Assembly (NCBI RefSeq): GCF_001457035.1
Contig: NZ_KQ758618.1
Location: 372,001 to 436,000 of the forward strand
Reading direction: 5' to 3'
Origin: Fictibacillus enclensis
GTDB lineage: Bacteria; Bacillota; Bacilli; Bacillales; Fictibacillaceae
Length of the DNA stretch: 64,000 nt
How positions within the stretch are numbered: position 1 is the stretch's first letter; every line of letters begins with the position of its first letter. Below are positions 8,824-19,024 of this stretch, piece after piece. A model generated the notes under the pieces. It was not told the DNA's origin. It did no database searches and saw only the letters and a program-made list of their open reading frames with translations. A program made the position numbers and the translations under genes.

Positions 8824-10362
8824 TTAATTTCCGGCCGTCGTAAACGGATCATGCTCTTCACCTGTCTTTAAGTCAATCACTTTCGTATTATCTTTCGGGA
8901 CAGGAACGGTTTTGCTTTTTGGCGCTTTCTTGTGATTCTCCACCCAATCCACGAGCAGGTCAAAGGATTGATACACATACGGAAGCAAAGGCTGCATTTC
9001 TTTATGAGGATCCGTGACCGCATTCCATACCAAACTGTCCACATGGTTTCCTTTCTCGATGGTGTACAGGCGGTGGAGATTGCCGCGCCCGTTTTTCTTG
9101 ATCAGCTTGTCATAGGGATCCGCATGAACGGAAGGGAAAATCAATGAATCCCAGGAGCCTGTCAGGCTGATCAACGGAACATCGATTCTGCCAGTATTCT
9201 GGATGGCTTCTACATTCCTTTTTACAGAAGCAGGGCGGGTGTTGTAGTCATAGTTTTGAAAAATAGAGTCATAGGTCCGGTCCCTGACACCGTTGGTAAA
9301 ATTCAAGTAATTTTGCCATGGAATCCGGTTTGGTGCATTAGGATCGAGCTCGTCCCTGTATATATTTAATGTAACAAACCAGTAGACCTGATCATGGTAG
9401 GACCAAAGCTTTTCAGAACCCTTCGGAAGCCCGGCTTTATACAGTTCTTTTCTTGCCTCTGCCTGCTCGGAGGGTGTTCCGTACAATGCCCTTTCAGCTG
9501 AATTTACCACAGGGGTGAGAGATGTAATTAAATTCGGTTCATGCGCTCTCCATAAAACGCCTTCCCAATCAATTCCGCCATCAAATAAAGATGGCCTGCC
9601 GGATTTTTTCATGCCGTCATGTTCGAGTGCATAGCGGACCACATAACCGCCATTGGAAATACCAACGGCATAGGTAGGGACGCGGTGTTTTTTTGTAACG
9701 AGTTTGCTCGCCGGATTGTCCTTATCACTTTTCTTGATCAGCTGGTGAGGATAATTCTTTTCAAGATAGTGCTGGGCAGCAATCGTTATCTGCCTGAATC
9801 GCTGATGCCATTCCGAGATGCTGTCTTCCTCACTGGCAAGCGCATTCTTCACTTTTGCAAAAGGGTCGTCAGGATCGGATGTTCCTTGTGTACCTTTATC
9901 GATGGCTGCAAAAGCATAGCCTTTCGAAAGCATATAATCACTGAACAGAAGATCGGTTGAGGTTTCATTTCTGGTTGCCGGGATGCCTGCCACCACAAGC
10001 TTTCCGTTCCAGTCATGGGGCACCCTGATTACAAACTGTGCATCCTCGAATGCGCCATTTACTTGTGTTCCTGTAATTTCAGCAGGCTGATACAGTTTAT
10101 TCCAGCCAGTGCCTTTCGCTTTATCTCCCCAATTGTAGGGAGCAAGGCCCAGGTTTCCATAAACGGTAGCGGCTTCATATTGTTTTGGATTTTTGGTCGT
10201 CAGCCAGTTACCATCTTTTCCATCATATATTGTTTCTCTAACATCATGTGCGCCTTTAAATTCGGGATAGGGGGAGTCTTTCTTGTCGGCATGTGCGGTT
10301 TGCATGCTGGAGAAGATCAACAGTGAAGCGGCCGCGATGATTCCAAAACATTTTCTTTTCAT
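8824..10362 (-). CDS. Secreted alpha/beta hydrolase, candidate 3-hydroxybutyrate ester/oligomer hydrolase
   Basis: The 512-residue product starts with a classic signal peptide ([19 protein letters not shown], likely cut after AHA, residue about 26). A lipase box GISNGGYVV gives the likely nucleophile Ser; [11 protein letters not shown] and GNHVDSLVW near the C-terminus could supply the Asp and His. It is the last gene of an operon whose other members take up and oxidise 3-hydroxybutyrate, so a role in releasing 3-hydroxybutyrate from esters or polyhydroxybutyrate oligomers outside the cell is an inference from context. ATG 10362 is preceded by GGAGGAATC; the upstream in-frame starts lack this. 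I cannot assign it to a named esterase family with certainty. Confidence 0.75.
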   Translation of the reverse strand: MKRKCFGIIAAASLLIFSSMQTAHADKKDSPYPEFKGAHDVRETIYDGKDGNWLTTKNPKQYEAATVYGNLGLAPYNWGDKAKGTGWNKLYQPAEITGTQVNGAFEDAQFVIRVPHDWNGKLVVAGIPATRNETSTDLLFSDYMLSKGYAFAAIDKGTQGTSDPDDPFAKVKNALASEEDSISEWHQRFRQITIAAQHYLEKNYPHQLIKKSDKDNPASKLVTKKHRVPTYAVGISNGGYVVRYALEHDGMKKSGRPSLFDGGIDWEGVLWRAHEPNLITSLTPVVNSAERALYGTPSEQAEARKELYKAGLPKGSEKLWSYHDQVYWFVTLNIYRDELDPNAPNRIPWQNYLNFTNGVRDRTYDSIFQNYDYNTRPASVKRNVEAIQNTGRIDVPLISLTGSWDSLIFPSVHADPYDKLIKKNGRGNLHRLYTIEKGNHVDSLVWNAVTDPHKEMQPLLPYVYQSFDLLVDWVENHKKAPKSKTVPVPKDNTKVIDLKTGEEHDPFTTAGN

Positions 10363-10447
10363 AAATGATTCCTCCATATAAACAAAGAAGAGCCCGGGTA
10401 AATTTAAGCGGACTCTTCTCGTTGTTATTTTGTTCGAACTCACGTAT

Positions 10448-11230
10448 TTATTGAGCTGTATAACCGCCGTCGATTACGACGGCCTGCCCGGTCACTCCAG
10501 CGGCTTTATCGCTTGCCAAAAAGATGGCATAATCCGAGATTTCTTTAACCGTAAGCAATCGTCTTTGCGGAACTAATGGATAGATGACATCTTCAAGTAC
10601 TTTTTCAAGCTCCACGTTGCGCGTGCGGGCCAGATCTGACAGCTGGTTCCGTACAAGCGGAGTGTCGACATAACCGGGGCAGATCGCATTGACGGTAATG
10701 CCATGTTCAGCCCCTTCAAGTGCTGCTACTTTAGTTAAGCCGATGACACCGTGCTTGGCGCTGTTATAAGCGGCTTTACCGGCGAATCCAACGAGTCCGT
10801 TGATAGATGCCATATTAAGGATACGTCCAAAGCCCTGCTTTTTCATAATGGGAAAAGCATGTTTTGTAGCCATGAACGGAGCAGTGAGCATCACCTTGAT
10901 CAGAAGCTCAAACTTCTCTGTCGGGAATTCTTCCAATGGTGACACATGCTGTAGGCCAGCATTGTTGATGACCACGTCCAGCCTGCCAAACTCACTGACG
11001 GTGTCATCCATGGCTTGCTTTAAGGCGTCTTCGTTACTAACATCACATGCAGTGCCAATGGCTTTGAAGCCTTGTTCTTTAAGGGAGGCAGCCGCACGTT
11101 CAGCCTTTTCAGCGTTCAGGTCGCAAATGGCCACTCTTGCTCCTTCTTTCGCAAAATCAGTGGCCATTTCCAGTCCGATCCCGCTTGCGGCGCCTGTGAT
11201 GAATGCAACTTTATTTTCAAGTAATGCCAT
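10448..11230 (-). CDS. 3-hydroxybutyrate dehydrogenase, SDR family
   Basis: The 260-residue product is a short-chain dehydrogenase with the NAD-binding motif [12 protein letters not shown] (about residues 12-23), NNAG near 88, catalytic Ser in MASING, and YNSAKHG with the catalytic Tyr and Lys. The C-terminal [15 protein letters not shown] is typical of 3-hydroxybutyrate dehydrogenases, which convert (R)-3-hydroxybutyrate to acetoacetate. The upstream CoA-transferase would activate acetoacetate. Start ATG 11230 follows AAAAGGAG. It corresponds in position to yxjF of the B. subtilis sco cluster. Confidence 0.9.
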   Translation of the reverse strand: MALLENKVAFITGAASGIGLEMATDFAKEGARVAICDLNAEKAERAAASLKEQGFKAIGTACDVSNEDALKQAMDDTVSEFGRLDVVINNAGLQHVSPLEEFPTEKFELLIKVMLTAPFMATKHAFPIMKKQGFGRILNMASINGLVGFAGKAAYNSAKHGVIGLTKVAALEGAEHGITVNAICPGYVDTPLVRNQLSDLARTRNVELEKVLEDVIYPLVPQRRLLTVKEISDYAIFLASDKAAGVTGQAVVIDGGYTAQ

Positions 11231-11273
11231 TTCTGATTCTCCTTTTGGTGTATGACTATTTCTCTCTCTATTC

Positions 11274-12668
11274 CTAAACAATTCCAAACAGGTAATAGAG
11301 ACCGATAACAAAAAAGACGGCAATGGTTTTTATGATCGTCATGGCGAATATGTCAAAGTATGATTGTTTATGTGTTAAACCTGTAACAGCAAGAAGGGTA
11401 ATGACCGCTCCATTATGAGGAAGGGTATCCATTCCTCCGCTCGCCATGGATGCGACCCGGTGAAGTACTTCTGGATCAATGCCGAGCTTATCTGCCTGTT
11501 CCACATATTTATCACCCATGGTCGCTAAAGCAATACTTAAGCCCCCTGATGCAGAACCGGTAATACCAGCAAGGGCGGTTGTTGTCACTGCTTCGTTTAC
11601 GAGGGGATCCTGGATGGTGTCTGCCATACCTTTATTTACAGAGGCAAAGCCAGGCAGTGCAGCGATGACACCCCCAAATCCGTATTCGGAAGCCGTGTTC
11701 AGGGTTGCGAGCAAAGCCCCGCCGATGGAGACGTTGATTCCGGCATTGAAATTTGTTTTGACCTGCTTGAAGGCAAAAATAAGAACGGTTACAATTCCGA
11801 TGACAAGGGCACCTTCCACCGCCCAAACTGCTGCGAGTTTAGGGATTTCAACAGGCGGAACATCCTTCATTCCGACCTTCGAAAAATCAAAAACGGTTCC
11901 GTAATATTTAGGAATCATAGAGGTGAATACTTTATTGAAGATTCCTACAAGAAGGAGCGGCAATATGGCAATAAATGCATTGGGGAGGTTCTCATCAGGA
12001 ATCTGATCCGGCTCATTGATGTGGCCGGTTCCATAGCCCTCTCCTGCTTTTGCGGCCTTCCTTCTTCTCCATTCCAGATACGCCATCCCTACTGCAAGAA
12101 CAAAAAGTCCGCCAATCAATCCAAGCCATGGTGCAGCCCATGTATCGGTTTTGAAAAAGGTGGTGGGAATGATGTTTTGAATCTGCGGAGTACCGGGAAA
12201 AGCATCCATCGTAAATGTAAACGCCCCAAGAGCAATGGTTCCTGGTATTAAGCGTTTCGGGATGTCTGCCATTTTGAACAGTTCAGAAGCAAAAGGATAA
12301 AGAGCAAACGCTACCACAAATAGTGAAACCCCGCCATAAGTCAGGATGGCACCAACCAGAACGATGGCGAGCATGGCCCGGCTTGGCCCAATCAGTTTAA
12401 TAACAGCTCTTGTAATGGATTTGGCAAAGCCGGACATTTCGATCACTTTTCCGAAAATTGCACCCAGCAAGAATACCGGGAAATACAGTTTAATGAACCC
12501 CACCATTTTTTCCATAAATACACCCGAGAAAAACGGAAGAACATGGCCCGGGTCGGTCAACAATACGGCAAACAGGGCCGCGATTGGCGCAAACAGGATA
12601 ACGCTAAAGCCGCGGTAGGCGACAAACATAAGAAAAAACAGCGCCAGTAAAATAATAATAATATCCAC
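11274..12668 (-). CDS. GntP family permease, probable 3-hydroxybutyrate/short-acid importer
   Basis: A 464-residue integral membrane protein with 12 or more hydrophobic segments and GntP-family features such as GGVSLFVVAFALYPFA, TALAGITGSASGGLSIAL and the GGMDTLPHNGAVITLL motif. GntP members import gluconate or other hydroxy- and ketoacids by proton symport. Between CoA-transferase and 3-hydroxybutyrate dehydrogenase genes, the natural substrate is probably 3-hydroxybutyrate or acetoacetate; the equivalent B. subtilis gene is yxjC. The start codon is GTG 12668 behind a weak GGGGG box, and the gene lies 53 bases after scoB. Confidence 0.88.
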   Translation of the reverse strand: MDIIIILLALFFLMFVAYRGFSVILFAPIAALFAVLLTDPGHVLPFFSGVFMEKMVGFIKLYFPVFLLGAIFGKVIEMSGFAKSITRAVIKLIGPSRAMLAIVLVGAILTYGGVSLFVVAFALYPFASELFKMADIPKRLIPGTIALGAFTFTMDAFPGTPQIQNIIPTTFFKTDTWAAPWLGLIGGLFVLAVGMAYLEWRRRKAAKAGEGYGTGHINEPDQIPDENLPNAFIAILPLLLVGIFNKVFTSMIPKYYGTVFDFSKVGMKDVPPVEIPKLAAVWAVEGALVIGIVTVLIFAFKQVKTNFNAGINVSIGGALLATLNTASEYGFGGVIAALPGFASVNKGMADTIQDPLVNEAVTTTALAGITGSASGGLSIALATMGDKYVEQADKLGIDPEVLHRVASMASGGMDTLPHNGAVITLLAVTGLTHKQSYFDIFAMTIIKTIAVFFVIGLYYLFGIV

Positions 12669-12721
12669 TACAAAAACCCCCTATACTTTTCATGCCAAGA
12701 TTTCTTTTTTTTAAAACAGCT

Positions 12722-13399
12722 TTAATAAGCATCCATTTTAACGTGCTCTGAAATGATGAGAGACGGGTCGGTGCATTCTTTGATGTCCTCAATACTGTAG
12801 CCTGTGGCTACTTCTGCAAGCAATAGTCCGTCTTCAGTCACATCAATGACGGCACGTTCAGTAATAATACGGTTGACAACGCCCTTGCCGGTGAGGGGCA
12901 GGGTACATTCCTTTAAGATTTTGCTTGTACCGTCCTTGCTGACATGATCCATAATGACGATGATTTGTTTGGCACCATGAACAAGGTCCATCGCACCGCC
13001 CATTCCTTTGATCATTTTTCCTGGAATCATCCAGTTGGCAAGATCGCCTTTCTCTGACACCTCCATACCGCCAAGGATGGCGATATCGATGTGTCCCCCT
13101 CGAATCATGCCAAAGGATTCCGCACTGTCGAAATAGGAAGCACCTTCTATGGCAGTGATTGTTTCTTTCCCGGCATTAATTAAGTCAGGATCAACGTCCT
13201 TCTCAGCAGGATAGGGGCCAATCCCAAGAAGCCCGTTCTCAGACTGTAGGACGACGCTTTTGTTGGCTGAAATGTGATTTGCAACCATGGTGGGCATTCC
13301 GATTCCCAAATTGACATAGAAACCGCTTTCAATTTCCTGCTCGGCTCTTTTGGCAATCTTTTCTCTTATCGCTTTTTTGTCTAGCATTTTCGTGCTCAT
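12722..13399 (-). CDS. scoB: 3-oxoacid CoA-transferase subunit B
   Basis: The 225-residue beta subunit contains the active-site motif [12 protein letters not shown] (about residues 53-64), whose Glu forms the thioester with CoA, and NLGIGMPT for CoA binding. With subunit A it moves CoA from succinyl-CoA to acetoacetate, making acetoacetyl-CoA for thiolysis. ATG 13399 follows GGAGGAGAG, and the gene starts 18 bases after scoA. The length matches bacterial ScoB. Confidence 0.94.
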   Translation of the reverse strand: MSTKMLDKKAIREKIAKRAEQEIESGFYVNLGIGMPTMVANHISANKSVVLQSENGLLGIGPYPAEKDVDPDLINAGKETITAIEGASYFDSAESFGMIRGGHIDIAILGGMEVSEKGDLANWMIPGKMIKGMGGAMDLVHGAKQIIVIMDHVSKDGTSKILKECTLPLTGKGVVNRIITERAVIDVTEDGLLLAEVATGYSIEDIKECTDPSLIISEHVKMDAY

Positions 13400-13417
13400 A
13401 TGCTCTCCTCCAATCTT

Positions 13418-14107
13418 CTAGTTTGCTACAGTCAGCTTTTCAATTCTTTTTTCCTGTATCCCAACGATTAGTGACTGAACATATATGCCAGGAGTATGGA
13501 TCTCGTCGGCACCCAAGCTTCCTGTTTCACATAGCTCTTCAACTTCCACAATCGTAACTTTTCCGGCTGCAGCCATCATGGGATTGAAATTTCGGGCAGT
13601 TTTGTGATAAACCAAATTCCCCATGTTGTCTGCTTTCGCGGCACGGATCAAACTGAAGTCGGCTTGAAGCCCTGTCTCCAGCATGTATTCTTTTTCATTA
13701 AATGTACGGATTTCCCTTCCCTCAGCAAGAGGCGTACCTACTCCAGCAGGTGTATAAAAAGCCGGAATGCCTGCGCCGCCCGCCCGAATTCTCTCGGCCA
13801 ATGTTCCCTGGGGGATGAGTTCCACTTCAATCTCTCCAGCCAGCACCTGGCGTTCAAACTCTTTGTTCTCTCCCACATAGGAACCAATCATTTTCTTGAT
13901 CTGCTTGTTTTTCAGCAGCAGGCCGAGCCCCCAGTCATCTACTCCGCAGTTATTTGAAATGATAGTCAAATCTCTGGTTCCTGCTTCAACAAGAGCAAGA
14001 ATCAAATTTTCCGGAATGCCGACCAGTCCAAAACCACCCACCATTAGAATGGATCCGTCTGGTATTACTTTAACGGCTTCTTGAAACGAAGATAATACAG
14101 GCTTCAT
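13418..14107 (-). CDS. scoA: 3-oxoacid CoA-transferase subunit A
   Basis: The 229-residue alpha subunit shows the CoA-binding glycine motif [11 protein letters not shown] (about residues 22-32) and [12 protein letters not shown], both typical of class I CoA-transferase alpha chains. It is the first gene of the 3-hydroxybutyrate operon, and ATG 14107 follows AAGGAGTGAACATC. The upstream region carries a sigma-54 promoter and three enhancer-like palindromes. Confidence 0.94.
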   Translation of the reverse strand: MKPVLSSFQEAVKVIPDGSILMVGGFGLVGIPENLILALVEAGTRDLTIISNNCGVDDWGLGLLLKNKQIKKMIGSYVGENKEFERQVLAGEIEVELIPQGTLAERIRAGGAGIPAFYTPAGVGTPLAEGREIRTFNEKEYMLETGLQADFSLIRAAKADNMGNLVYHKTARNFNPMMAAAGKVTIVEVEELCETGSLGADEIHTPGIYVQSLIVGIQEKRIEKLTVAN

Positions 14108-14143
14108 GTGATGTTCACTCCTTTTTCAGACTCGTTCAGTAGT

Positions 14144-14162
14144 CTTGCAAGTTTCATGCCAA
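14144..14162 (-). promoter_or_regulatory. Sigma-54 (SigL) -24/-12 promoter for the sco operon
   Basis: On the minus strand TTGGCATGAAACTTGCAAG has GG (14160-14159) and GC (14148-14147) separated by exactly ten bases, the invariant spacing of sigma-54 promoters, with good TGGCA and TTGCA context. It lies 38 bases upstream of the scoA start codon. Transcription should therefore need an ATP-driven enhancer-binding activator; none is encoded in this window. Confidence 0.82.
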
Positions 14163-14224
14163 GACTAATCCAACCTGTAGAATAAAGAGTTGAACGATTT
14201 GTGAACAATTTTAGGTTGCCAAAT

Positions 14225-14330
14225 TTTCCGGTAATCCGGAAATGTTTGGTCTTCTTTTTTGAAAAAACAGAGTCTTATTATGATAGGAACTCATTCCGGA
14301 AAAGCGGAAAGTGTTCCGGTTTCTCGGAAA
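14225..14330 (-). promoter_or_regulatory. Three enhancer-like palindromes upstream of the sigma-54 promoter
   Basis: Three 18-bp sites fit TTTCCGG-N4-CCGGAAA: 14225-14242 (perfect arms), 14293-14310 and 14313-14330 (one mismatch in each arm). The last two are 20 bp apart, about two helical turns. Their distance of roughly 65 to 185 bp from the -24/-12 promoter is that of upstream activator sequences for a sigma-54 activator. Confidence 0.75.
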
Positions 14331-14332
14331 AA

Positions 14333-15211
14333 CTATGAAATACCGTTCACCTTTTTCCATTGCTCGGAGAGAGACAGCGCAATTTCTTTAATGATTTTGT
14401 CAGTCTTGAAATAAAAAATATGGGAGAAGGGGGACCAGGATGTAAAAATATTTCCACTGCTAACCTCAATATCTTTTTTCACCGACCGGTTGTACACTTC
14501 ATTTAATGATTTCAAGGGGAAAGCAATTACATCATCCTGGTCATAATAGTTGATCCATTCCCCACTTAAATAGGGAAAGTGTTTTTTGAGTTGAGGAGAA
14601 GGGACTTCAATCGGTTTGTCAAAGTCGTTATACCGGAGGGTCCATAAAGGCATAGGAGTTCCGAGAGTATAAAAATTGGCAAGGGTTTCTCCATTTTCTA
14701 GAGGATTATCCGATTTTAATTGCTTAATGGCATCGGGAATCTTTTCTTGAAGATATTGCAGGTCATAAAAATAGTTGCTGGCAATCACCGTGCCGAGGCT
14801 GTGGGAAACAACGGTAAGAGGGGACAGATCACCTGTCTTCTCCCGAAGCTTGTGCATCCCTGAGGCCACCGCTTCATGCACTCTTTCATAATTTGGATTC
14901 AGATGTGGAAATGAAACGGGCGATGGCTGGTAAGCTATGGCATCACCGAAAAAACGGATAACAAACTGACGGAGGAAGGAATAGTTCAACGTTTTTTGTT
15001 TATTGACCTTTGCCCATAATTCGTCCTCCCGTTCATTAAAAACGCTACCCCAATAAATGGGCACCATCTCCACCTGTGAACCAGGGGCAGGGTGTAAGGA
15101 GGCAATATTTTTTGCAAAGTGGCTGCGGAGTGCTTTCATAAAGTCGTCGGCATAGGTTTCATCTTGGTTGCCGATCCCATGCAAAATGAGAATACCAAGT
15201 TTAATAGACAT
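14333..15211 (-). CDS. Alpha/beta hydrolase, lipase-like
   Basis: The roughly 292-residue cytoplasmic product begins MSIKLGILILHGIGNQD, with an HGIGN oxyanion-type motif near residues 12-16, and has the nucleophile elbow VVSHSLGTVIAS, a Ser-His-Ser-Leu-Gly lipase box. No signal peptide is seen. It resembles uncharacterised esterases/lipases of Bacillaceae; the substrate is unknown. The start is ATG 15211 or the adjacent ATG 15214, both behind AAAGGAAG; the spacing favours 15211. It is transcribed away from fadN and toward the sco enhancer region. Confidence 0.75.
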   Translation of the reverse strand: MSIKLGILILHGIGNQDETYADDFMKALRSHFAKNIASLHPAPGSQVEMVPIYWGSVFNEREDELWAKVNKQKTLNYSFLRQFVIRFFGDAIAYQPSPVSFPHLNPNYERVHEAVASGMHKLREKTGDLSPLTVVSHSLGTVIASNYFYDLQYLQEKIPDAIKQLKSDNPLENGETLANFYTLGTPMPLWTLRYNDFDKPIEVPSPQLKKHFPYLSGEWINYYDQDDVIAFPLKSLNEVYNRSVKKDIEVSSGNIFTSWSPFSHIFYFKTDKIIKEIALSLSEQWKKVNGIS

Positions 15212-15293
15212 CATGCCACTTCCTTTCAATAGAGGAACCTTTTTACCATTTAACTATGACAAAAAGCTTTAAAAAAAGAAAGAAAATTCTATG

Positions 15294-15322
15294 TTGTCAA
15301 AATAATTGAAATGACTTATGAT
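15294..15322 (+). promoter_or_regulatory. SigA-type promoter of the fadNAE operon
   Basis: TTGTCA (15294-15299) and TATGAT (15317-15322) are separated by 17 bases. An inverted pair AAATGACT (15309-15316) / AGTCATTT (15348-15355) overlaps it and may add control. Confidence 0.72.
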
Positions 15323-15371
15323 GAGTGTAGAACTAAATTTAAAAAGTAGTCATTTATTTTTGGGCTAAAAA

Positions 15372-15389
15372 TGAATGAGTGTTCATTCA
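15372..15389 (+). promoter_or_regulatory. FadR operator
   Basis: TGAATGA-GTGT-TCATTCA is a perfect 7-bp inverted repeat with a 4-base spacer, matching the operator known for the Bacillus fatty-acid repressor FadR (TetR family, released by long-chain acyl-CoA). It lies between the promoter and the SD of fadN. Confidence 0.85.
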
Positions 15390-15410
15390 ATAGCTGAAGG
15401 AGGAAATAAG

Positions 15411-17807
15411 ATGGCCATAACCATTCAAAAGGCTGCTGTATTAGGGTCTGGTGTGATGGGTGCAGGAATAGCAGCACACCTTGCAAATGTGGGAATTCCT
15501 ACATTGCTTCTGGATATGGTGCCGAGGGAATTGTCAGATGCCGAAAAATCCAAGGGATTGACAGAAGAAAGTCCTCAGTACCGAAACAGGCTCACACTGC
15601 AGGCAAAGGAACGCATGCTGAAACAAAAACCGGCACCCCTGGCAGTAAAAGAAAATCTGGATTTAATTTCAGTCGGGAACTTTACAGATGATTTATCCAA
15701 ACTGAATGATGTGGACTGGATTATTGAAGTAGTTGTTGAACGCCTGGATGTGAAACGCCAGATATTTGAGCAGGTGGAGCAGTTCAGGAAAAAAGGGTCC
15801 ATCATCAGCTCGAATACATCGGGAATCTCCATTGATGCAATGGCAATGGATCGGTCGGATGATTTTAAAAAGCATTTCCTGGGAACCCATTTCTTTAATC
15901 CGCCAAGATACTTAAAATTGTTGGAAATCATTCCAACGGAAGATACCAGCCCCGAAGTAGTATCCTTTATGAAGGAATTTGGGGAAAACATACTCGGCAA
16001 AGGTGTTGTTGTCGCTAAAGACACACCGAACTTTATTGCCAACCGGATTGGGACGTACGGTCTGATGGTCACTGTGCAGGAAATGATGAAACAGGGGTAC
16101 AGTGTTGGGGAAATCGATTCCGTCACGGGACCGCTCATTGGCCGTCCGAAAAGTGCTACATTCCGGACACTCGATGTAGTTGGACTGGATACCTTCCTTC
16201 ATGTGGCAAGAAACGTGTATGACCAGGTGGAGGGCAAAGAAAAGGAAGTGTTTGATGTTCCGCCGTTTTTAAATGAGATGGTGGAAAAGGGCTGGATGGG
16301 AAGCAAATCCGGTCAGGGCTTTTATCTGAAACAGAAGAGCAAACAGGGAGGAGAAATCCTTGAGCTTGATCCTTCAACGCTGGAATACAAGCCACGGCAA
16401 AAGCTGAAAACGCCAACCACAGAACAAGCTAAACAGTTAAAGACAACAGAGCAAAAAGTGAAAGCGCTTTTATACAGTAAAGACCGGGCAGGTGAAATGC
16501 TGTGGTCTATCGTCAAGCCAGTATTGATCTACTCGGCAGAAAAAGCCTACGAAATTGCAGATGATATTGTAGCCATTGATAATGCCATGAAATGGGGATT
16601 CGGATGGGAGCATGGGCCATTTGAAATCTGGGATGCCATTGGTGTCAGTGAATCGGTTAAACGGATGGAAGAAGAAGGCGAAACCGTTCCGGCCTGGATT
16701 CATGAGATGGTGGAAGGTGGAAATAACTCGTTTTATCAGACTGAGAATGGCGGGGTTTCGTTCTATCATAAAGGTGACTACAAAAAAGTCAATGAAAATC
16801 CAAAAACCGTTCATCTGTCACTGCTTAAAAATAAAGGCGGCCTTATCACGAAGAATACTGGCGCCAGCCTGATTGATATGGGCGATGGTGTTGCCTGCCT
16901 TGAATTCACATCACCAAACAATGCCATTGGGCCGGACATCATTATGATGATCCATAAAGCACTGGAAGAAGTAGAACGAAATTACGAAGGTTTGGTCATT
17001 GGAAACCAGGGCAAGAACTTTTGTGTCGGTGCCAACTTGATGCTGATCCTGATGGAAGCACAGGATGATAACTTTTTTGAACTCGATATGATGGTCCGCC
17101 AGTTCCAGAATACGATGAACATGGTTCGATACAGTAAAAAACCAGTGGTTACAGCAAACTTTGGCATGAGTCTTGGTGGCGGAGCAGAAATTTCCATGCC
17201 TGCAGCCGAAATGCAAATGTCCGCTGAAACGTATATGGGTCTCGTGGAAGTCGGCGTCGGACTGATACCTGGCGGAGGCGGAAACAAAGAGCTTCTTCGC
17301 CGCCAAGTGGAACGCCTGCCTAAAGGTGCAAAGCTGGATCTGCAGGGAGTCGTCAATCAAGTATTTGAAACCATCGCCATGGCCAAAGTGTCCACTTCTG
17401 CACAAGAAGCTGCAAAACTTGGTTACCTGCGTCCTCAAGACGGTATTTCTGTAAATGGGGATCACCTGTTATATGATGCCAAGCAGCGTGTGCTGTCTCT
17501 GGCAAAACAGGGCTATCAGCCGCCAAAGCGCTCAAAGATTCCGGTGGTCGGCGAAGCGGGTTTTGCAACCCTTTGTCTTGGCGCAGAAACAATGCGTTTC
17601 GGGGGATATGTATCGGATCATGATTTGAAAATCGCGAAAAAGCTTGCTTTTGTGCTTGCAGGAGGAAGAGTTCCTGAAGGGACATTGGTTGATGAACAAT
17701 ATTTACTGGATCTTGAACGGGAGGCCTTCCTGAGTCTTGCCGGAGAACCAAAATCACAGGCAAGAATGCAGCACATGCTGACAAAAGGAAAACCGCTTCG
17801 CAACTAA
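15411..17807 (+). CDS. fadN: 3-hydroxyacyl-CoA dehydrogenase/enoyl-CoA hydratase
   Basis: The 798-residue bifunctional beta-oxidation enzyme has an N-terminal Rossmann domain ([14 protein letters not shown], about residues 10-23), 3-hydroxyacyl-CoA dehydrogenase motifs [17 protein letters not shown] and PNFIANRIG, and a C-terminal crotonase domain ([13 protein letters not shown] and [21 protein letters not shown]). Dehydrogenase-first domain order and length match bacillar FadN (YusL). The start ATG 15411 follows GAAGGAGG at 15396-15403; a longer frame begins before the FadR box and is unlikely. It forms an operon with fadA 14 bases downstream. Confidence 0.95.
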   Translation: MAITIQKAAVLGSGVMGAGIAAHLANVGIPTLLLDMVPRELSDAEKSKGLTEESPQYRNRLTLQAKERMLKQKPAPLAVKENLDLISVGNFTDDLSKLNDVDWIIEVVVERLDVKRQIFEQVEQFRKKGSIISSNTSGISIDAMAMDRSDDFKKHFLGTHFFNPPRYLKLLEIIPTEDTSPEVVSFMKEFGENILGKGVVVAKDTPNFIANRIGTYGLMVTVQEMMKQGYSVGEIDSVTGPLIGRPKSATFRTLDVVGLDTFLHVARNVYDQVEGKEKEVFDVPPFLNEMVEKGWMGSKSGQGFYLKQKSKQGGEILELDPSTLEYKPRQKLKTPTTEQAKQLKTTEQKVKALLYSKDRAGEMLWSIVKPVLIYSAEKAYEIADDIVAIDNAMKWGFGWEHGPFEIWDAIGVSESVKRMEEEGETVPAWIHEMVEGGNNSFYQTENGGVSFYHKGDYKKVNENPKTVHLSLLKNKGGLITKNTGASLIDMGDGVACLEFTSPNNAIGPDIIMMIHKALEEVERNYEGLVIGNQGKNFCVGANLMLILMEAQDDNFFELDMMVRQFQNTMNMVRYSKKPVVTANFGMSLGGGAEISMPAAEMQMSAETYMGLVEVGVGLIPGGGGNKELLRRQVERLPKGAKLDLQGVVNQVFETIAMAKVSTSAQEAAKLGYLRPQDGISVNGDHLLYDAKQRVLSLAKQGYQPPKRSKIPVVGEAGFATLCLGAETMRFGGYVSDHDLKIAKKLAFVLAGGRVPEGTLVDEQYLLDLEREAFLSLAGEPKSQARMQHMLTKGKPLRN

Positions 17808-17821
17808 AAGGAGGGGAAAAC

Positions 17822-19003
17822 ATGCAAAAAGATGCTGTAATCGTAGCAGGAGCAAGAACGCCGATAGGCAAAGCAAAAAAAGGATCCTTCGCTCAAATGC
17901 GTTCGGATGAGCTGGCAGCAATAACTGTAAAAGAAACGCTGCGTCGCGCAGGCGGATATGATGGTCCAATTGATGATCTGATTATGGGCTGTGCCATACC
18001 GGAGGCCGAACAAGGAATGAATATGGCCCGGCTGATCGGTGCACGCGCAGGTCTTCCGGATACCGTTCCGGCAATCACGGTCAACCGGTTCTGTTCTTCA
18101 GGACTGCAAAGTATTGCCTATGGCGCAGAAAAAATCATGCTTGGTCATGCACAGGCTGTATTGGCCGGCGGAGCGGAATCCATGAGCCTTCTACCGATGG
18201 AAGGGCATGTGATCAAACCGAATCCGCAGCTCGTGGAAACCGTCCCGCAATATTACATGGGAATGGGATATACAGCAGAAGAAGTGGCCAACCGGTTTGG
18301 TGTGACGCGTGAAGATCAGGATGCGTTTGCGGTCAGGAGCCATCAAAACGCTGCGCGCGCCATCAAGGAAGGGAAATTTAAGGATGAAATCGTTCCGGTT
18401 ACCGTCACGAAACGATGGCTGGGTGAAGACAATAAACTAAAAGAAAAAGAATTTACGGTGGATACGGATGAGGGTGTTCGACCTGATACATCGTTGGAAG
18501 GACTTGCACGGCTGCGCCCGGCCTTTTCAGTACGAGGTTCGGTAACAGCAGGCAATGCATCTCAAACCAGTGACGGGGCGGCCACTGTACTTGTAATGGA
18601 CCGCGAGAAAGCAGAAGCAGAAGGGTTAACGCCGCTTCTTAAATTCAGAAGTTTTGCTGTGGCAGGCGTGCCACCGGAAATTATGGGAATCGGCCCTGTA
18701 GCTGCAGTCCCGAAAGCACTTAAACTTGCGGGCCTTGAGGTGGCTGATATCGGGTTGTTTGAATTGAATGAAGCATTCGCCTCCCAGGCGGTTCAAGTGA
18801 TACGGGAGCTTGGTCTTCCTGAAGACAGAGTCAATGTGAATGGAGGCGGAATCGCTCTCGGCCATCCGCTCGGGTGCTCCGGGGCCAAACTGACGCTTAC
18901 TCTTCTTCATGAGATGAAGAGAAGAGGAGAACAATTTGGAGTGGTAACCATGTGTATTGGCGGCGGAATGGGTGCTGCCGGCGTTTTTGAACTAGTGGAC
19001 TAA
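17822..19003 (+). CDS. fadA: Acetyl-CoA C-acyltransferase (3-ketoacyl-CoA thiolase)
   Basis: The 393-residue thiolase cleaves 3-ketoacyl-CoA with CoA to give acetyl-CoA and a shortened acyl-CoA. The acyl-accepting Cys is in NRFCSSGLQ (Cys 91), the catalytic His in [16 protein letters not shown] and the second Cys in [15 protein letters not shown] 17822 follows AAGGAGGGG. Gene order fadN-fadA-fadE is that of the B. subtilis operon, and only 21 bases separate it from fadE. Confidence 0.95.
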   Translation: MQKDAVIVAGARTPIGKAKKGSFAQMRSDELAAITVKETLRRAGGYDGPIDDLIMGCAIPEAEQGMNMARLIGARAGLPDTVPAITVNRFCSSGLQSIAYGAEKIMLGHAQAVLAGGAESMSLLPMEGHVIKPNPQLVETVPQYYMGMGYTAEEVANRFGVTREDQDAFAVRSHQNAARAIKEGKFKDEIVPVTVTKRWLGEDNKLKEKEFTVDTDEGVRPDTSLEGLARLRPAFSVRGSVTAGNASQTSDGAATVLVMDREKAEAEGLTPLLKFRSFAVAGVPPEIMGIGPVAAVPKALKLAGLEVADIGLFELNEAFASQAVQVIRELGLPEDRVNVNGGGIALGHPLGCSGAKLTLTLLHEMKRRGEQFGVVTMCIGGGMGAAGVFELVD

Positions 19004-19024
19004 GCCAAAACAGGAGGGGAAAAC

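Noticed and set aside
15575-16138. 187-codon frame antisense to fadN
   Set aside because: Shadow of a strongly conserved gene, without an SD or recognisable protein.
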